Below are positions 8,679-16,983 of a DNA stretch of 64,000 nucleotides, piece by piece; the first letter of the stretch is position 1, and each line of letters opens with the position of its first letter. A model generated the notes under the pieces. The model searched no databases and was not told the DNA's origin. It worked only from the letters and a program-made list of their open reading frames with translations. The stretch covers positions 1 to 64,000 of the forward strand of contig NZ_WHOB01000093.1 in NCBI RefSeq assembly GCF_013141775.1, written 5' to 3'. Source of the stretch: Paenibacillus phytohabitans. GTDB lineage: Bacteria > Bacillota > Bacilli > Paenibacillales > Paenibacillaceae. The position numbers were made by a program, and so were the translations under genes.

Positions 8679-9941
8679 TTAATTGAATAAGGCAAAGGCT
8701 TTATAGATCACATAGTTGATCAGATTCCCGCCCTGGTCGATACTGGAAATCTGTGCGGTCCCTTCCGGCATATTGAAGTGGGCATCCACAGCCATCTGTG
8801 TGTGGAGCGGCGCAAGGTCAGTCGCCATATACAGGGACAGGCCAATGACGAGTGTTCCGACGATAACCGAATGAATGATATTTCCCTTCGCCGCACCGAC
8901 AATGAATGCCACAATGAACGGAATGGTCGCCAGATCGACGAATGGCAGGACATTATTACCCGGCAGGAATACGGCAAGTGCGACGGTAATCGGAACAAGA
9001 ATCAGCGCAGTGGCAATAACAGACGGATGGCCAATCGCTACCGCAGCATCCAGACCGATATAGACATTCTCGGCGCCGAACTTGCGTCTCAGGAATTCTC
9101 TGGCCGATTCAGATACCGGCATCAGTCCTTCCATCAGGATTTTGACCATACGCGGCATCAGGAACATAACCCCGCCCATCGACATCCCGACCTTGATGAC
9201 CTCACCAACATTGTAACCGGCGAGCGCACCCAGCCCGATCCCCAGAACAAGTCCCATAAAGATCGGCTCGCCGAAAACACCAAAGCGTTTCTGAATGCTG
9301 TCCGGGTCGGCGTGCAGCTTGTTAATCCCCGGAATCTTCTGCACCAGCTTCACCAGCGGAATCCCCAGAATGGCATAGGACACGGTGCTTCCTGTAGGGA
9401 CGGAAATCCCGGGAAGATCGAAGTAATCCTCCAGCATAGGCGCCGTCCAGTCGGCAATTTTAAGGACAATAATCTGGAAGATGACTGCAGCAATCAGGCC
9501 AAGCACCATGCTCTGGGTCAGCGCGTAAACACAAGCTCCCGTAAAAGTAAAATGCCAGAAGTTCCAGATGTCGACATTCATTGTCTTGGTGGTTTTGGTC
9601 ACCAGCATGATTACGTTGACCAGGAGACCCAGCGGAATAATGAAGGCCGCGATGGGTGAGGCCCAGGAGATCGAAGCCGAACCCGGCCAGCCTACGTCGA
9701 TGACATTAAGCTGGACACCGAAACGCTCCACCATACCGTTCGCGGCAGGCCCGAGGTTGTTGACCAGCAGATCGACCACCAGCGAGATCCCGATGAAGCC
9801 CACGCCGATGGTAAGACCGGAACGGAAGGCCTTGCCCGGCTTTTGCCCGAAGATCAGGCCCAGAATGAAGATCGCGACCGGAAGAATAACCGTCGGACCC
9901 AGATCCAGAAATGAACGTAATGCGTCTACCATACCTTGCAT
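8679..9941 (-). CDS. PTS permease EIIC, galactitol (GatC) family
   Basis: 420-residue integral membrane protein with at least nine hydrophobic segments, starting at LGPTVILPVAIFILGLIFG. The N-terminal region QKPGKAFRSGLTIGVGFIGI and the loop FGEPIFMGLVLGIGLGAL resemble GatC-type transporters. It would import a polyol and present it for phosphorylation by the EIIB encoded 69 bp upstream. Known relatives carry galactitol or the pentitols D-arabitol and xylitol; neighbouring pentose phosphate genes favour a pentitol. A GGGGGAATC ribosome site supports ATG 9941. Confidence 0.88.
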   Translation of the reverse strand: MQGMVDALRSFLDLGPTVILPVAIFILGLIFGQKPGKAFRSGLTIGVGFIGISLVVDLLVNNLGPAANGMVERFGVQLNVIDVGWPGSASISWASPIAAFIIPLGLLVNVIMLVTKTTKTMNVDIWNFWHFTFTGACVYALTQSMVLGLIAAVIFQIIVLKIADWTAPMLEDYFDLPGISVPTGSTVSYAILGIPLVKLVQKIPGINKLHADPDSIQKRFGVFGEPIFMGLVLGIGLGALAGYNVGEVIKVGMSMGGVMFLMPRMVKILMEGLMPVSESAREFLRRKFGAENVYIGLDAAVAIGHPSVIATALILVPITVALAVFLPGNNVLPFVDLATIPFIVAFIVGAAKGNIIHSVIVGTLVIGLSLYMATDLAPLHTQMAVDAHFNMPEGTAQISSIDQGGNLINYVIYKAFALFN

Positions 9942-10010
9942 TGAGATTCCCCCTATGAATTAGACAATTATGTTGCCAGTTGCCAAGAAACAGACACTCC
10001 CCTTAAGCTG

Positions 10011-10295
10011 TTATTTGACCAGTTCGGCCAGAATTCTCTGCTTCACTTCCTCAATCCCGATCCCTGTCAGGAACGCTCTGGCATTGATGACCGGAAAAGG
10101 GTATTCCTTATTGGCAATCGTGGTGCTGACCAGCAGATCGGCCCCGTCGGCGAGTGAAGAGACCTCGGTAATCTTGCACTGGATGAGGTTGACGTCAATT
10201 TTATGCTCCTTGCAGAGATTCTTCAGCGCTTCATTCACGACGGTTGAGGTAGCGATTCCTGCTCCGCAGGCTACGAGAATTGTTTTTTTGGTCAT
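10011..10295 (-). CDS. PTS EIIB, galactitol (GatB) family
   Basis: 94-residue EIIB. The phosphocysteine is Cys10 in the P-loop-like VACGAGIATSTVV, typical of galactitol/lactose-type EIIB domains. It receives phosphate from EIIA and gives it to the sugar bound in EIIC. The start overlaps the EIIA stop by 4 bp and EIIC follows after 69 bp, so all three subunits are separate polypeptides from one message. Confidence 0.93.
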   Translation of the reverse strand: MTKKTILVACGAGIATSTVVNEALKNLCKEHKIDVNLIQCKITEVSSLADGADLLVSTTIANKEYPFPVINARAFLTGIGIEEVKQRILAELVK

Positions 10296-10780
10296 GTTAA
10301 TGGGCCTCCCTGGGCTTCGAATTGAAGTACGGTGTTCATTAATTCCTTGATACTCGCGGGACTGGTTTCCTTACTGAGGGCTCTCAGCATGCTCTGATCC
10401 TGAATGACCTGCATTAGCCGGGTCAGCAGCTTCAGCTGGGAATGCTTCTGATCCATAGCCAGCATGAACACCAGCTCTACAGGAGTAGTCTCCTCCTCCT
10501 CACCCATGATGCCGAAGCGGACCGGCTGCTTCAGCACCCCGATGCTGATCGCTTTACGGTTCACATGCTCGATATCTGTATGTGGAATGGCCACGGAGCA
10601 GCCCCCGGTCGGCAGACCTGTGGGATAGGCTTGCTCACGTTCGATTACAGCAGCAATATAGCTCTCCTTCACCACACCCAGCTTCACCAGATTTTCGGCC
10701 ATCCGGGTGAGAATATCCTCCTTGGATTCACCTTCCACACCAATCAGAATGAAAGCTTCGTCCATCATATCCATGTTCAT
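10292..10780 (-). CDS. PTS EIIA, fructose/mannitol-galactitol type
   Basis: 162-residue EIIA of the PTS_IIA_2 fold. The phosphorylated His67 is in VAIPHTDIEHV, and the PVELVFMLAMDQKHSQL stretch is typical of the family. It takes phosphate from HPr, possibly the product of the ptsH gene at the end of the locus, and passes it to EIIB. It starts 16 bp after the regulator gene with an AGAAGG ribosome site and overlaps EIIB by 4 bp. Confidence 0.92.
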   Translation of the reverse strand: MNMDMMDEAFILIGVEGESKEDILTRMAENLVKLGVVKESYIAAVIEREQAYPTGLPTGGCSVAIPHTDIEHVNRKAISIGVLKQPVRFGIMGEEEETTPVELVFMLAMDQKHSQLKLLTRLMQVIQDQSMLRALSKETSPASIKELMNTVLQFEAQGGPLT

Positions 10781-10796
10781 GGTTGTACCTTCTCTC

Positions 10797-12854
10797 TTAA
10801 TCTTTGGAAAATTTCACGACCACCTTATGAATCTCCTGCGCGGAACCGGCCTCAATTACAGCTCTTACCGCCTCTTGGCTGCCGGCAAGCTGCATCAGCT
10901 GCATCAGTGAACGCAGATGCTGATGTTTATCCTTGGCGGCAATAATGATGATTACCTGAACCGGGCAGTCATCCGAATAGCTTACCGGCTCCTCCAGACG
11001 CAGCAGGCTCATCGAGACTTCATTCACACCGCTCGCCGGGTCGGCATGCGGAATAGCCAGACCCGGGCTGATTACGATATAAGGGTCTTCCCGGTCATAG
11101 GAATCAATCATAGCCTCCACATATCCCGGGGTGATCGCCCCGCGTCTAAGCAGCGGCTCCGCCCCCAGACGAATCGCCTCCTGCCAGGAGTCCGCACGCC
11201 GCTCCAGCCGGATCGTATCCGGAGTCAGCAGTCCGCTTAGATCAGGCATGCGGGTGTCATAGTCCCGCTTGCCGGACGCCCGGTCTCCCGGCTGGAAATG
11301 CTCCTCAAGCTCCTCGCGCAGGCTGTGGCTGTTTGCGATCACCGCATGTTTGCCGACAATCTCCATAATCAGCTCCATGTTGAATTCAGAGGGGCTGTAG
11401 CCGCTCATCTCCTGCATCACCTGCTGGCGCAGCCGGTGCTTATCCTCTTTATCCAAATAAGACTTAATGACAAACAGCTTCTTGTCTGTCGGCAGATATA
11501 CCGTGGAGAACACCACGTCATATTCCAGCGCATAGCTGTGGAACTCCCGTACCGAGAGGGAATCGAAGAAGATAAATTCCCGGAACAGCTCGCGCAGCGT
11601 GCTCTGCAGCAGCCTGGATACACATACTCCCTTGGGGCAGACCACGAGCGCCTTGATCTTCTGCTGCAGACTGTCTCCCTGCCGGGATAACCACCCGCCG
11701 ATGAGCATCGTCAGATACGTCGTTTCGCTCTCCGGGATATCTACTCCAATCAGTCTGCGTAAGGGGGTGCTGGATTGTTTGACCAGATGATGAAGCTCCT
11801 TGAATTCCTTGCCGATTGTTTCCTGCAGGGGATTGGCAATCGTCAGCTGGTATTTAATGCGGTAATAGGCAGGCTTCAGATGCAGCAGAATTTTATCGAG
11901 CAGCTGTCCGCGGTCCTGAAGCGTCACACACGCACTGCGTTCGAATAATGAGAGCATCTCATCCAGCGCCCGGGTCAGCTCCGGCAGCGTATCCTCCGAC
12001 AGATAGGCCATCGAGGAGACGTTCGTTGTCAGCAGATGCAGGGTGAAGAACAATCTTTCTTCTGTCGGGATGCCTTGCAGGTCATGCAGAATCTCTTCCA
12101 CGGCCTGATATTCCTTCGTATCCGAAAGCTCATCGCAGTGGATATGAAACCCTTCTACAATCTGCCCCTGCCGGATGCGGCGCAAGGACAACAACAGAAT
12201 GTAAGGCATGGATTCCATCTTTTCATCGGTAAATTTCAGGTTCAGCTTGGCTTCGACCGCTTCCATCTTGCGGCTCAGCGCGGCGATCTCGCTGCTGTCT
12301 GCACCCGAAAGCTCTTTAATCCAAGTCTCGCCGCCATACATATCTATCGTTCTGTACACAATGTTGATCAGCGCCTGCCGTTTGTTGAATTCCTTCCCTT
12401 CCAGCGAATATCCGAGGACTCTCGAATAAGTAACTGCCAGATCAAATGCACCTGCAATAGCCTGGGCGTTCTTCAAATCGCTGAGGATCGTGTTCTTGCT
12501 GACTCCGAGCGCATCAGTGAAATGCAGCAGGGACAGATCACTGTTCTTGCTCAGCAGCATCAGGATAATCAGATTCGTCCGTTCTTCCTCGGAGAGTACA
12601 TAGGTACTGCCCGCCTGCTGGTTCTGCTCACTGGACAAAGCGGTCAGAAGCGCCTTATGAATCAGGAAGTGACCGGTTTTGGTCCGCTTAATCTGCGGCA
12701 GGTAGCGGGCTTCCAGCCAATCGTTAATCTTGCCGAAGCTATATTCGATCTGCCTGCGGCTTAATCCGTATTTAAGCTCCAGGTCTTTGTTCCTGATTCC
12801 GGAATTGGTGAGCAGTTCCTGCAGCAGCGAGCTGCTTCTAGCATCAAGTTCCAT
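10797..12854 (-). CDS. PRD-containing transcriptional activator (MtlR/LicR type) of the pentitol PTS
   Basis: 685-residue regulator. From the N-terminus it has helix-turn-helix regions (about 12-40 and 90-135), two PRD segments (roughly 195-290 and 300-395), a galactitol-type EIIB domain with Cys406 (VVCPKGVCVSR), and a C-terminal EIIA domain with His603 (LAIPHADP). In this family HPr and EIIs phosphorylate the PRD/EIIB/EIIA sites, so activity reports sugar flux and PTS state. It heads the EIIA-EIIB-EIIC transcript. Absence of an RNA-binding CAT domain argues for a DNA-binding activator rather than an antiterminator. AAGGAAGGGGAAGAC precedes the ATG. Confidence 0.9.
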   Translation of the reverse strand: MELDARSSSLLQELLTNSGIRNKDLELKYGLSRRQIEYSFGKINDWLEARYLPQIKRTKTGHFLIHKALLTALSSEQNQQAGSTYVLSEEERTNLIILMLLSKNSDLSLLHFTDALGVSKNTILSDLKNAQAIAGAFDLAVTYSRVLGYSLEGKEFNKRQALINIVYRTIDMYGGETWIKELSGADSSEIAALSRKMEAVEAKLNLKFTDEKMESMPYILLLSLRRIRQGQIVEGFHIHCDELSDTKEYQAVEEILHDLQGIPTEERLFFTLHLLTTNVSSMAYLSEDTLPELTRALDEMLSLFERSACVTLQDRGQLLDKILLHLKPAYYRIKYQLTIANPLQETIGKEFKELHHLVKQSSTPLRRLIGVDIPESETTYLTMLIGGWLSRQGDSLQQKIKALVVCPKGVCVSRLLQSTLRELFREFIFFDSLSVREFHSYALEYDVVFSTVYLPTDKKLFVIKSYLDKEDKHRLRQQVMQEMSGYSPSEFNMELIMEIVGKHAVIANSHSLREELEEHFQPGDRASGKRDYDTRMPDLSGLLTPDTIRLERRADSWQEAIRLGAEPLLRRGAITPGYVEAMIDSYDREDPYIVISPGLAIPHADPASGVNEVSMSLLRLEEPVSYSDDCPVQVIIIIAAKDKHQHLRSLMQLMQLAGSQEAVRAVIEAGSAQEIHKVVVKFSKD

Positions 12855-13051
12855 GTCTTCCCCTTCCTTTAAAGGCTAATGGTCGCACCACATAATGATT
12901 ACGCTTACATATCCGCTGCTCAGCTGGCCATTTTCCGGCACCGGATGTAGAGGAAGTCTGCCAGAATGATAGAACCCGTTCACCGGTATGCAGCAGCGGG
13001 TTCAGTGTCTGGTTGTTCTCCCAAAAATATCTTATCATCGTAACCTCAAAT

Positions 13052-13107
13052 AATGTACACGTTTTCATCCCAATTTCTAGCTGTAAAATTGTACAGCATT
13101 GTGATGC
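13052..13107 (-). promoter_or_regulatory. Composite control element upstream of the PTS regulator
   Basis: This is the second copy of the element at 5235-5290. The 22-bp block at 13052-13073 and the 11-bp block at 13097-13107 are identical to the rpiB copy, and the 23-bp spacer is the same length but different in sequence. The block holds the cre-like TGAAAACGTGTACA. It lies about 200 bp upstream of the regulator start. The leader between them has an inverted repeat, GAACCCG/CGGGTTC (12972-13003), without a T-run. Autoregulation and co-control with rpiB are inferred. Confidence 0.7.
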
Positions 13108-13247
13108 TTCTGCTGAAGGCTGCCTCCGCAGCCGAATTCCTGCTGTTCCACTGCCGGACGGATATACCATTAGCCTGGAACACCGTCACCCGAGACGGAT
13201 CTTATGAAATGGCGGTGATTAGTTTGATGGGCCTCCACTCTGCATAA

Positions 13248-13441
13248 TAATTTAGGTGGATTAACGTATCTTAATTTGGCTGTTTTGGAGCGTTTGAGAT
13301 CATTAAGTGGATAAACGTCATTTAAATTCATGCATTCCCTCAAGTCTGGATATTTGCAGCCTATTAAGTGTTGATTATCCAACTGTTTCCTGGCAAGAGC
13401 TCCTCACTTCATAAGCAAGTGGAGAAAATCCACCTGTTTCC
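13248..13441. repeat. Four spaced palindrome-like units, about 51-59 bp apart
   Basis: The gene-free stretch 13108-13508 contains four related units starting near 13248, 13301, 13360 and 13411. Each has a left half like AAGTGGA, five spacer bases and a right half like TCCACCT. Examples are AGGTGGA-TTAAC, AAGTGGA-TAAAC and the nearly perfect AAGTGGA-GAAAA-TCCACCT at the end. Units 3 and 4 share CTGTTTCC after the right half. The rest of the stretch shows no gene or promoter I can support. Confidence 0.55.
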
Positions 13442-13508
13442 GGCCGCCGGCACCAGCCACCCTCGTGCCAGCTTCTTGCACCGCGCCGCTTCTTCGGAGT
13501 TATCCGCT

Positions 13509-13553
13509 AAAAAACGCGCCCCGCCGTGTCTGAGTGACATCGGCAAGACGCGT
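13509..13553 (-). terminator. Intrinsic terminator of leuA
   Basis: On the minus strand ACGCGTCTTGCCG pairs over 13 bp (three G-U pairs) with CGGCGGGGCGCGT and runs straight into TTTTTT. It lies 36 bp after the leuA stop. Confidence 0.88.
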
Positions 13554-13588
13554 CCGTGAAGTGTCTGATGCTGCATTCCGGGTAATGC

Positions 13589-15157
13589 TTAGCCGTTCAC
13601 CGCAGTTTCCGTTTCCGGAGAATCCGCAGCCGATTCTGACAGCAACGCTGCATTGCAGGCAGCAATGTAAGCAATTCCCGCTGCCATCACGATATCGTGA
13701 TGGATGGCCGTCCCCCGGAACTTGGTGTCCTTCCATTCCACCATAACGGCAGCCTCAGCCTGAGCATCCCCGCCGCTGCCCAGGGAGTGCAGCTCCAGAC
13801 CGTCGAAGCGGATATCCTCAGCGATCCCTTGCCCGATGGCGGCAATGATCGCTTCCAGCGGACCGTCTCCGGTGCTGGTGTGCGTGGTTTCTGCGCCGCT
13901 CTGCAGGTGGCGCACCGATACGGCGGCTACGCGGCGCGGCGCGCTGCCTGCCAGGACCTGCACCTCGCCGAGCGCATAGACCTGCGCCTGCTGCCCGGTG
14001 GTGCTGCTGACCATCCGCAGCAGCTCATCATCGCTGACGGCCTTCTGGCGGTCAGCGGTTTCCTTGAAGGATTCATAGAGCGCGTCCAGCTCCGCTGAAT
14101 CCAGGGCAATCCCGTACTTCGCCGCGCGGTCCTTCAGCGCATGCCTGCCGGAATGCTTGCCGAGGATGATCATGCTGCGCGGGATGCCCAGCCGCTCCGG
14201 GTCCATAATCTCATACGTGCTGCGGTCCTTAAGCAAGCCGTCCTGGTGGATGCCGGATTCATGCTGGAAGGCATTCCGGCCGACGACCGGCTTGTTGAAG
14301 GCGATCGGGAAATGCATCGCCCCGCTGATGATGCGTGATGTGTCATAAAGCTTCTCGAGCCGGATGCCCGTTTCCGCACCGATAGCATCACCCCGTGTTT
14401 CCAGCGCCATAACCAGCTCCTCCAGCGCACAGTTGCCGGTCCGCTCGCCCACTCCGTTGACAGTGACCTCAATTTGTGTGGCACCGCCAGCAATCGCCGC
14501 CAGGCTGTTCGCCACGGCCAGCCCCAGGTCGTTATGACAATGGGCGCTATAGATGACCTTGTCGCCGCCCCGCGCACCGAGCCGCACACGCCGGAACATC
14601 TCCCCGTATTCCTGCGGCAGCGCATAACCTACCGTGTCGGGCAGATTAATAATGGTTGCACCTTCTTCAATCACCGCCTCGACCATCTCGATCAGATCAT
14701 CGATTCCAGTCCGTGCAGCATCCATGGCGGTGAATTCCACCACATCGCTGAACTGGCGGGCATAGGCTGTCATTTCGCGTGCGGCGGCAACTACCTCAGG
14801 TCTGCTCTTACGCAGCTGATGGCGCAGGTGAATGTCAGAGGAGGAGATGAACAGATGAATCCGCCGCCGCTCCGCATCCCGCGTTGCCCGCACAGCAGCA
14901 TCGATATCCCCTTTGACCGCGCGGGCGAAGCCGCAGATCTCTACGCCCTGAATCTTGCGGGAGATGGTCTCTACCGCTGCAAAGTCACCCGGACTGGATA
15001 CGGGGAAGCCCGGCTCCATGACATCCACGCCCAGCTCGGCCAGCTTGCCTGCCAGAATGATCTTTTGCTCCGGGGTAAGGCTAGCCCCCGGGGCCTGCTC
15101 TCCGTCACGCAGCGTCGTATCAAAAATCTGAATTCGTTTCTTTACCGGAATAATCAT
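13589..15157 (-). CDS. leuA: 2-isopropylmalate synthase
   Basis: 522-residue enzyme that condenses acetyl-CoA with 2-oxoisovalerate in the first committed step of leucine synthesis. The N-terminal TIM barrel has IFDTTLRDGEQAPGAS with the metal-binding Asp, SAHCHNDLGLAVANS with the metal His pair, and GVGERTGNCALEE. The C-terminal third is the leucine-binding allosteric LeuA dimer domain. It is a monocistronic gene: its own terminator follows and no leuB, leuC, leuD or ilv gene is next to it. Two leucine T-box leaders precede it, so expression should respond both to tRNA-Leu charging and, through the enzyme, to leucine feedback. GAGGAGG precedes the ATG. Confidence 0.95.
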   Translation of the reverse strand: MIIPVKKRIQIFDTTLRDGEQAPGASLTPEQKIILAGKLAELGVDVMEPGFPVSSPGDFAAVETISRKIQGVEICGFARAVKGDIDAAVRATRDAERRRIHLFISSSDIHLRHQLRKSRPEVVAAAREMTAYARQFSDVVEFTAMDAARTGIDDLIEMVEAVIEEGATIINLPDTVGYALPQEYGEMFRRVRLGARGGDKVIYSAHCHNDLGLAVANSLAAIAGGATQIEVTVNGVGERTGNCALEELVMALETRGDAIGAETGIRLEKLYDTSRIISGAMHFPIAFNKPVVGRNAFQHESGIHQDGLLKDRSTYEIMDPERLGIPRSMIILGKHSGRHALKDRAAKYGIALDSAELDALYESFKETADRQKAVSDDELLRMVSSTTGQQAQVYALGEVQVLAGSAPRRVAAVSVRHLQSGAETTHTSTGDGPLEAIIAAIGQGIAEDIRFDGLELHSLGSGGDAQAEAAVMVEWKDTKFRGTAIHHDIVMAAGIAYIAACNAALLSESAADSPETETAVNG

Positions 15158-15218
15158 TGTTCATCCTCCTCAAATTGGGTTCATACAGCCAGCCTTCCAG
15201 CTCAACTTCAAAAAACAC

Positions 15219-15540
15219 AAAAAACCGCCGTCTCTAATTAAAGAGACGGCGGGTCACCCCTCCGCGGTACCACTCTTTTTGACGCATAGGCTCCTGAACC
15301 TCATTCCATTCAGGCAGCCCAAGCTGCGTCCAGCTCCGCTTCATATCTCCCTGCTCCCGTAAGGGTAGCCTGGGGGATACGAACAGTCCGGTAACGGGGA
15401 CATCCGTAACGGCGTACATGAAGCTCTTTCCGCCGTTCCGCTCACGGGCGAGATTCGCCGGCCTCCGGTGACTGCGTCGCACCACCCGCAGCTCTCTGTT
15501 CACCTTGGCCGTCTACTACTCCCGTTCATTGCGTGTAATT
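15219..15540 (-). ncRNA. Leucine T-box leader, proximal copy
   Basis: Read on the minus strand: stem I begins near GGGAGTAGTAGACGG, an AGAGAGCTGCGGGTGG AG-type bulge region follows, and the specifier loop is GAATCTCGCC, with CTC (Leu) at 15452-15450. The T-box AGAGTGGTACCGCGG (about 15261-15275) follows, then a terminator (15219-15252) made from the GAGACGGCGG arms and a T-run. Uncharged tRNA-Leu pairing with the specifier and the T-box would stabilise the antiterminator and let leuA be transcribed. The T-box sequence and terminator are seen directly; the exact stem limits are approximate. Confidence 0.9.
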
Positions 15541-15561
15541 CTATGAATGCCTATACCAGCG

Positions 15562-15890
15562 CACAAAAAAACCTGCCGTCTCATTCAAGAGACGACAGGT
15601 TGTTCACCCTCGCGGTACCACTCTTGTTGATACCCGGATCAGCAACTCTTCTGCTGCGCCTGCGGTATCCACTCAACAACCCTCTTACGGAGGTCAACCG
15701 TAACGGTGTACGAAAGGGCCCGGTCTACATTCTGCACCGGCCAGCACTCCCTGTTCAAGAAGTTCCCTGCTTCCACCGCTCCGCTCCCGGACGAGTTCAG
15801 GTCTCCTTCGACTGCGTCGCACCCGCCCGCAGCTCTCTTATCCCGGAGTTTCCTTACTGCTTCCAATCATCGCGTTTGTTCAAATATAAG
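15562..15890 (-). ncRNA. Leucine T-box leader, distal copy
   Basis: A second complete T-box lies just upstream of the first on the same strand. It has AGAGAGCTGCGGGCGGG, specifier loop TGAACTCGTCC with CTC (Leu) at 15795-15793, T-box AGAGTGGTACCGCGAGGG, and a terminator (15566-15600) of AACCTGCCGTCTC/GAGACGGCAGGTT followed by Ts. Both copies read the same codon, so transcription into leuA has to pass two leucine checkpoints in series. No gene lies between the copies. Confidence 0.88.
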
Positions 15891-15933
15891 ATTCATGAAT
15901 TGAACTGATTATACCCGGCTTCTCCAAAAGAAG

Positions 15934-16983
15934 TCAATAGGCAGATACAGACCATTTCTCCAGCGAAAATCCGGGATCGGCGACCATATCCAGCGGAATC
16001 CCGCCTTCATGCTTCCATTTCACATAGGCAGCAGCCCCGATCATCGCTGCGTTATCCGTGCAATATACCGGCGGCGGGATGATCAGCTCGATCCCTTCTG
16101 CAGCGCATCTCAAGGTCAGCGCTTCACGGAGGCCCTTGTTCGCAGCCACCCCTCCGCAGAGCAAAAGCTGCCCTGCGCTGAACTCACGTACGGCACGCAC
16201 AGCCTTCTCGACCAGTACCTCAACAACCGATTCCTGGAAGCCGCGGGCGATTCCGGCCACATCCGGCTCCAGCCCCTTCATCTTACTCTGGTTCACCGCG
16301 TTGAGCACCGCAGACTTCAGGCCGCTGAGGCTGAAGTCATACGAACCCGGCTCCAGCCATACACGCGGCAGCGGGAAGGCTACTTCTGCTTCCCGCGCCA
16401 GACGGTCCACATGGGGACCGCCCGGATAAGGAAAGCCCAGCGCCCGGGCCACTTTGTCGTAAGCTTCGCCGACAGCATCGTCCCGGGTGCGCCCGATGAT
16501 CTTGAACTCACCTTCCCGTTCCATCAGGACCAGCTCCGTATGACCGCCGGATACCACCAGCGTCATATTGGGATACTGCAGTTCCTTGACCAGCCGGTTG
16601 GCATAGATATGGCCGGCAATATGGTGGGTGCCGATAAGCGGCTTGCCCCAGGCCAGCGCCAGGCTTTTGGCCGCCACGACACCGACCAGCAGCGCCCCGA
16701 CAAGCCCCGGGCCCTGGGTGACCGCGACTGCCGTCAGGTTCTGCGGCGAGATTGCCGCCGCGTTCATGGCTTCCTCAATAACCAGCGTGATCACCTCTAC
16801 ATGCTTGCGGGAGGCCACTTCAGGCACCACGCCGCCGAATGCCCGGTGGGTCTCAATCTGGCTGGAGATAATATTGGATAACACTTCACAGCCGTCTTTG
16901 ACTACAGCTACTGAAGTTTCGTCACAGCTCGTTTCAATTGCAAGTATATATACAGGCTTAAGTGCGCCCGTTCCGGTCTTCAT
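15934..16983 (-). CDS. tsaD: tRNA N6-threonylcarbamoyladenosine transferase TsaD
   Basis: 349-residue ASKHA-fold protein that transfers threonylcarbamoyl from TC-AMP to A37 of ANN-decoding tRNAs, working with TsaB and TsaE. IETSCDETSVAVV opens the fold, the metal-binding GTHHIAGHIYANR has His121 and His125, VSGGHTELVLM follows, and CTDNAAMIGAAA near the end carries the last metal Asp. I use ATG 16983 because it overlaps the rimI stop by four bases (ATGA); an upstream in-frame start at 17043 would add 20 unconserved residues. It is the last gene of the tsaE-tsaB-rimI-tsaD operon. Confidence 0.95.
   Translation of the reverse strand: MKTGTGALKPVYILAIETSCDETSVAVVKDGCEVLSNIISSQIETHRAFGGVVPEVASRKHVEVITLVIEEAMNAAAISPQNLTAVAVTQGPGLVGALLVGVVAAKSLALAWGKPLIGTHHIAGHIYANRLVKELQYPNMTLVVSGGHTELVLMEREGEFKIIGRTRDDAVGEAYDKVARALGFPYPGGPHVDRLAREAEVAFPLPRVWLEPGSYDFSLSGLKSAVLNAVNQSKMKGLEPDVAGIARGFQESVVEVLVEKAVRAVREFSAGQLLLCGGVAANKGLREALTLRCAAEGIELIIPPPVYCTDNAAMIGAAAYVKWKHEGGIPLDMVADPGFSLEKWSVSAY

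Noticed and set aside
8778..9659. 293-codon plus-strand open frame
   Set aside because: Antisense to the EIIC gene; the translation is His/Arg/Gln-rich and typical of shadow frames.
12844..13170. 108-codon minus-strand frame upstream of the PTS regulator
   Set aside because: It runs through the control element and leader, has no conserved features and overlaps the regulator start.
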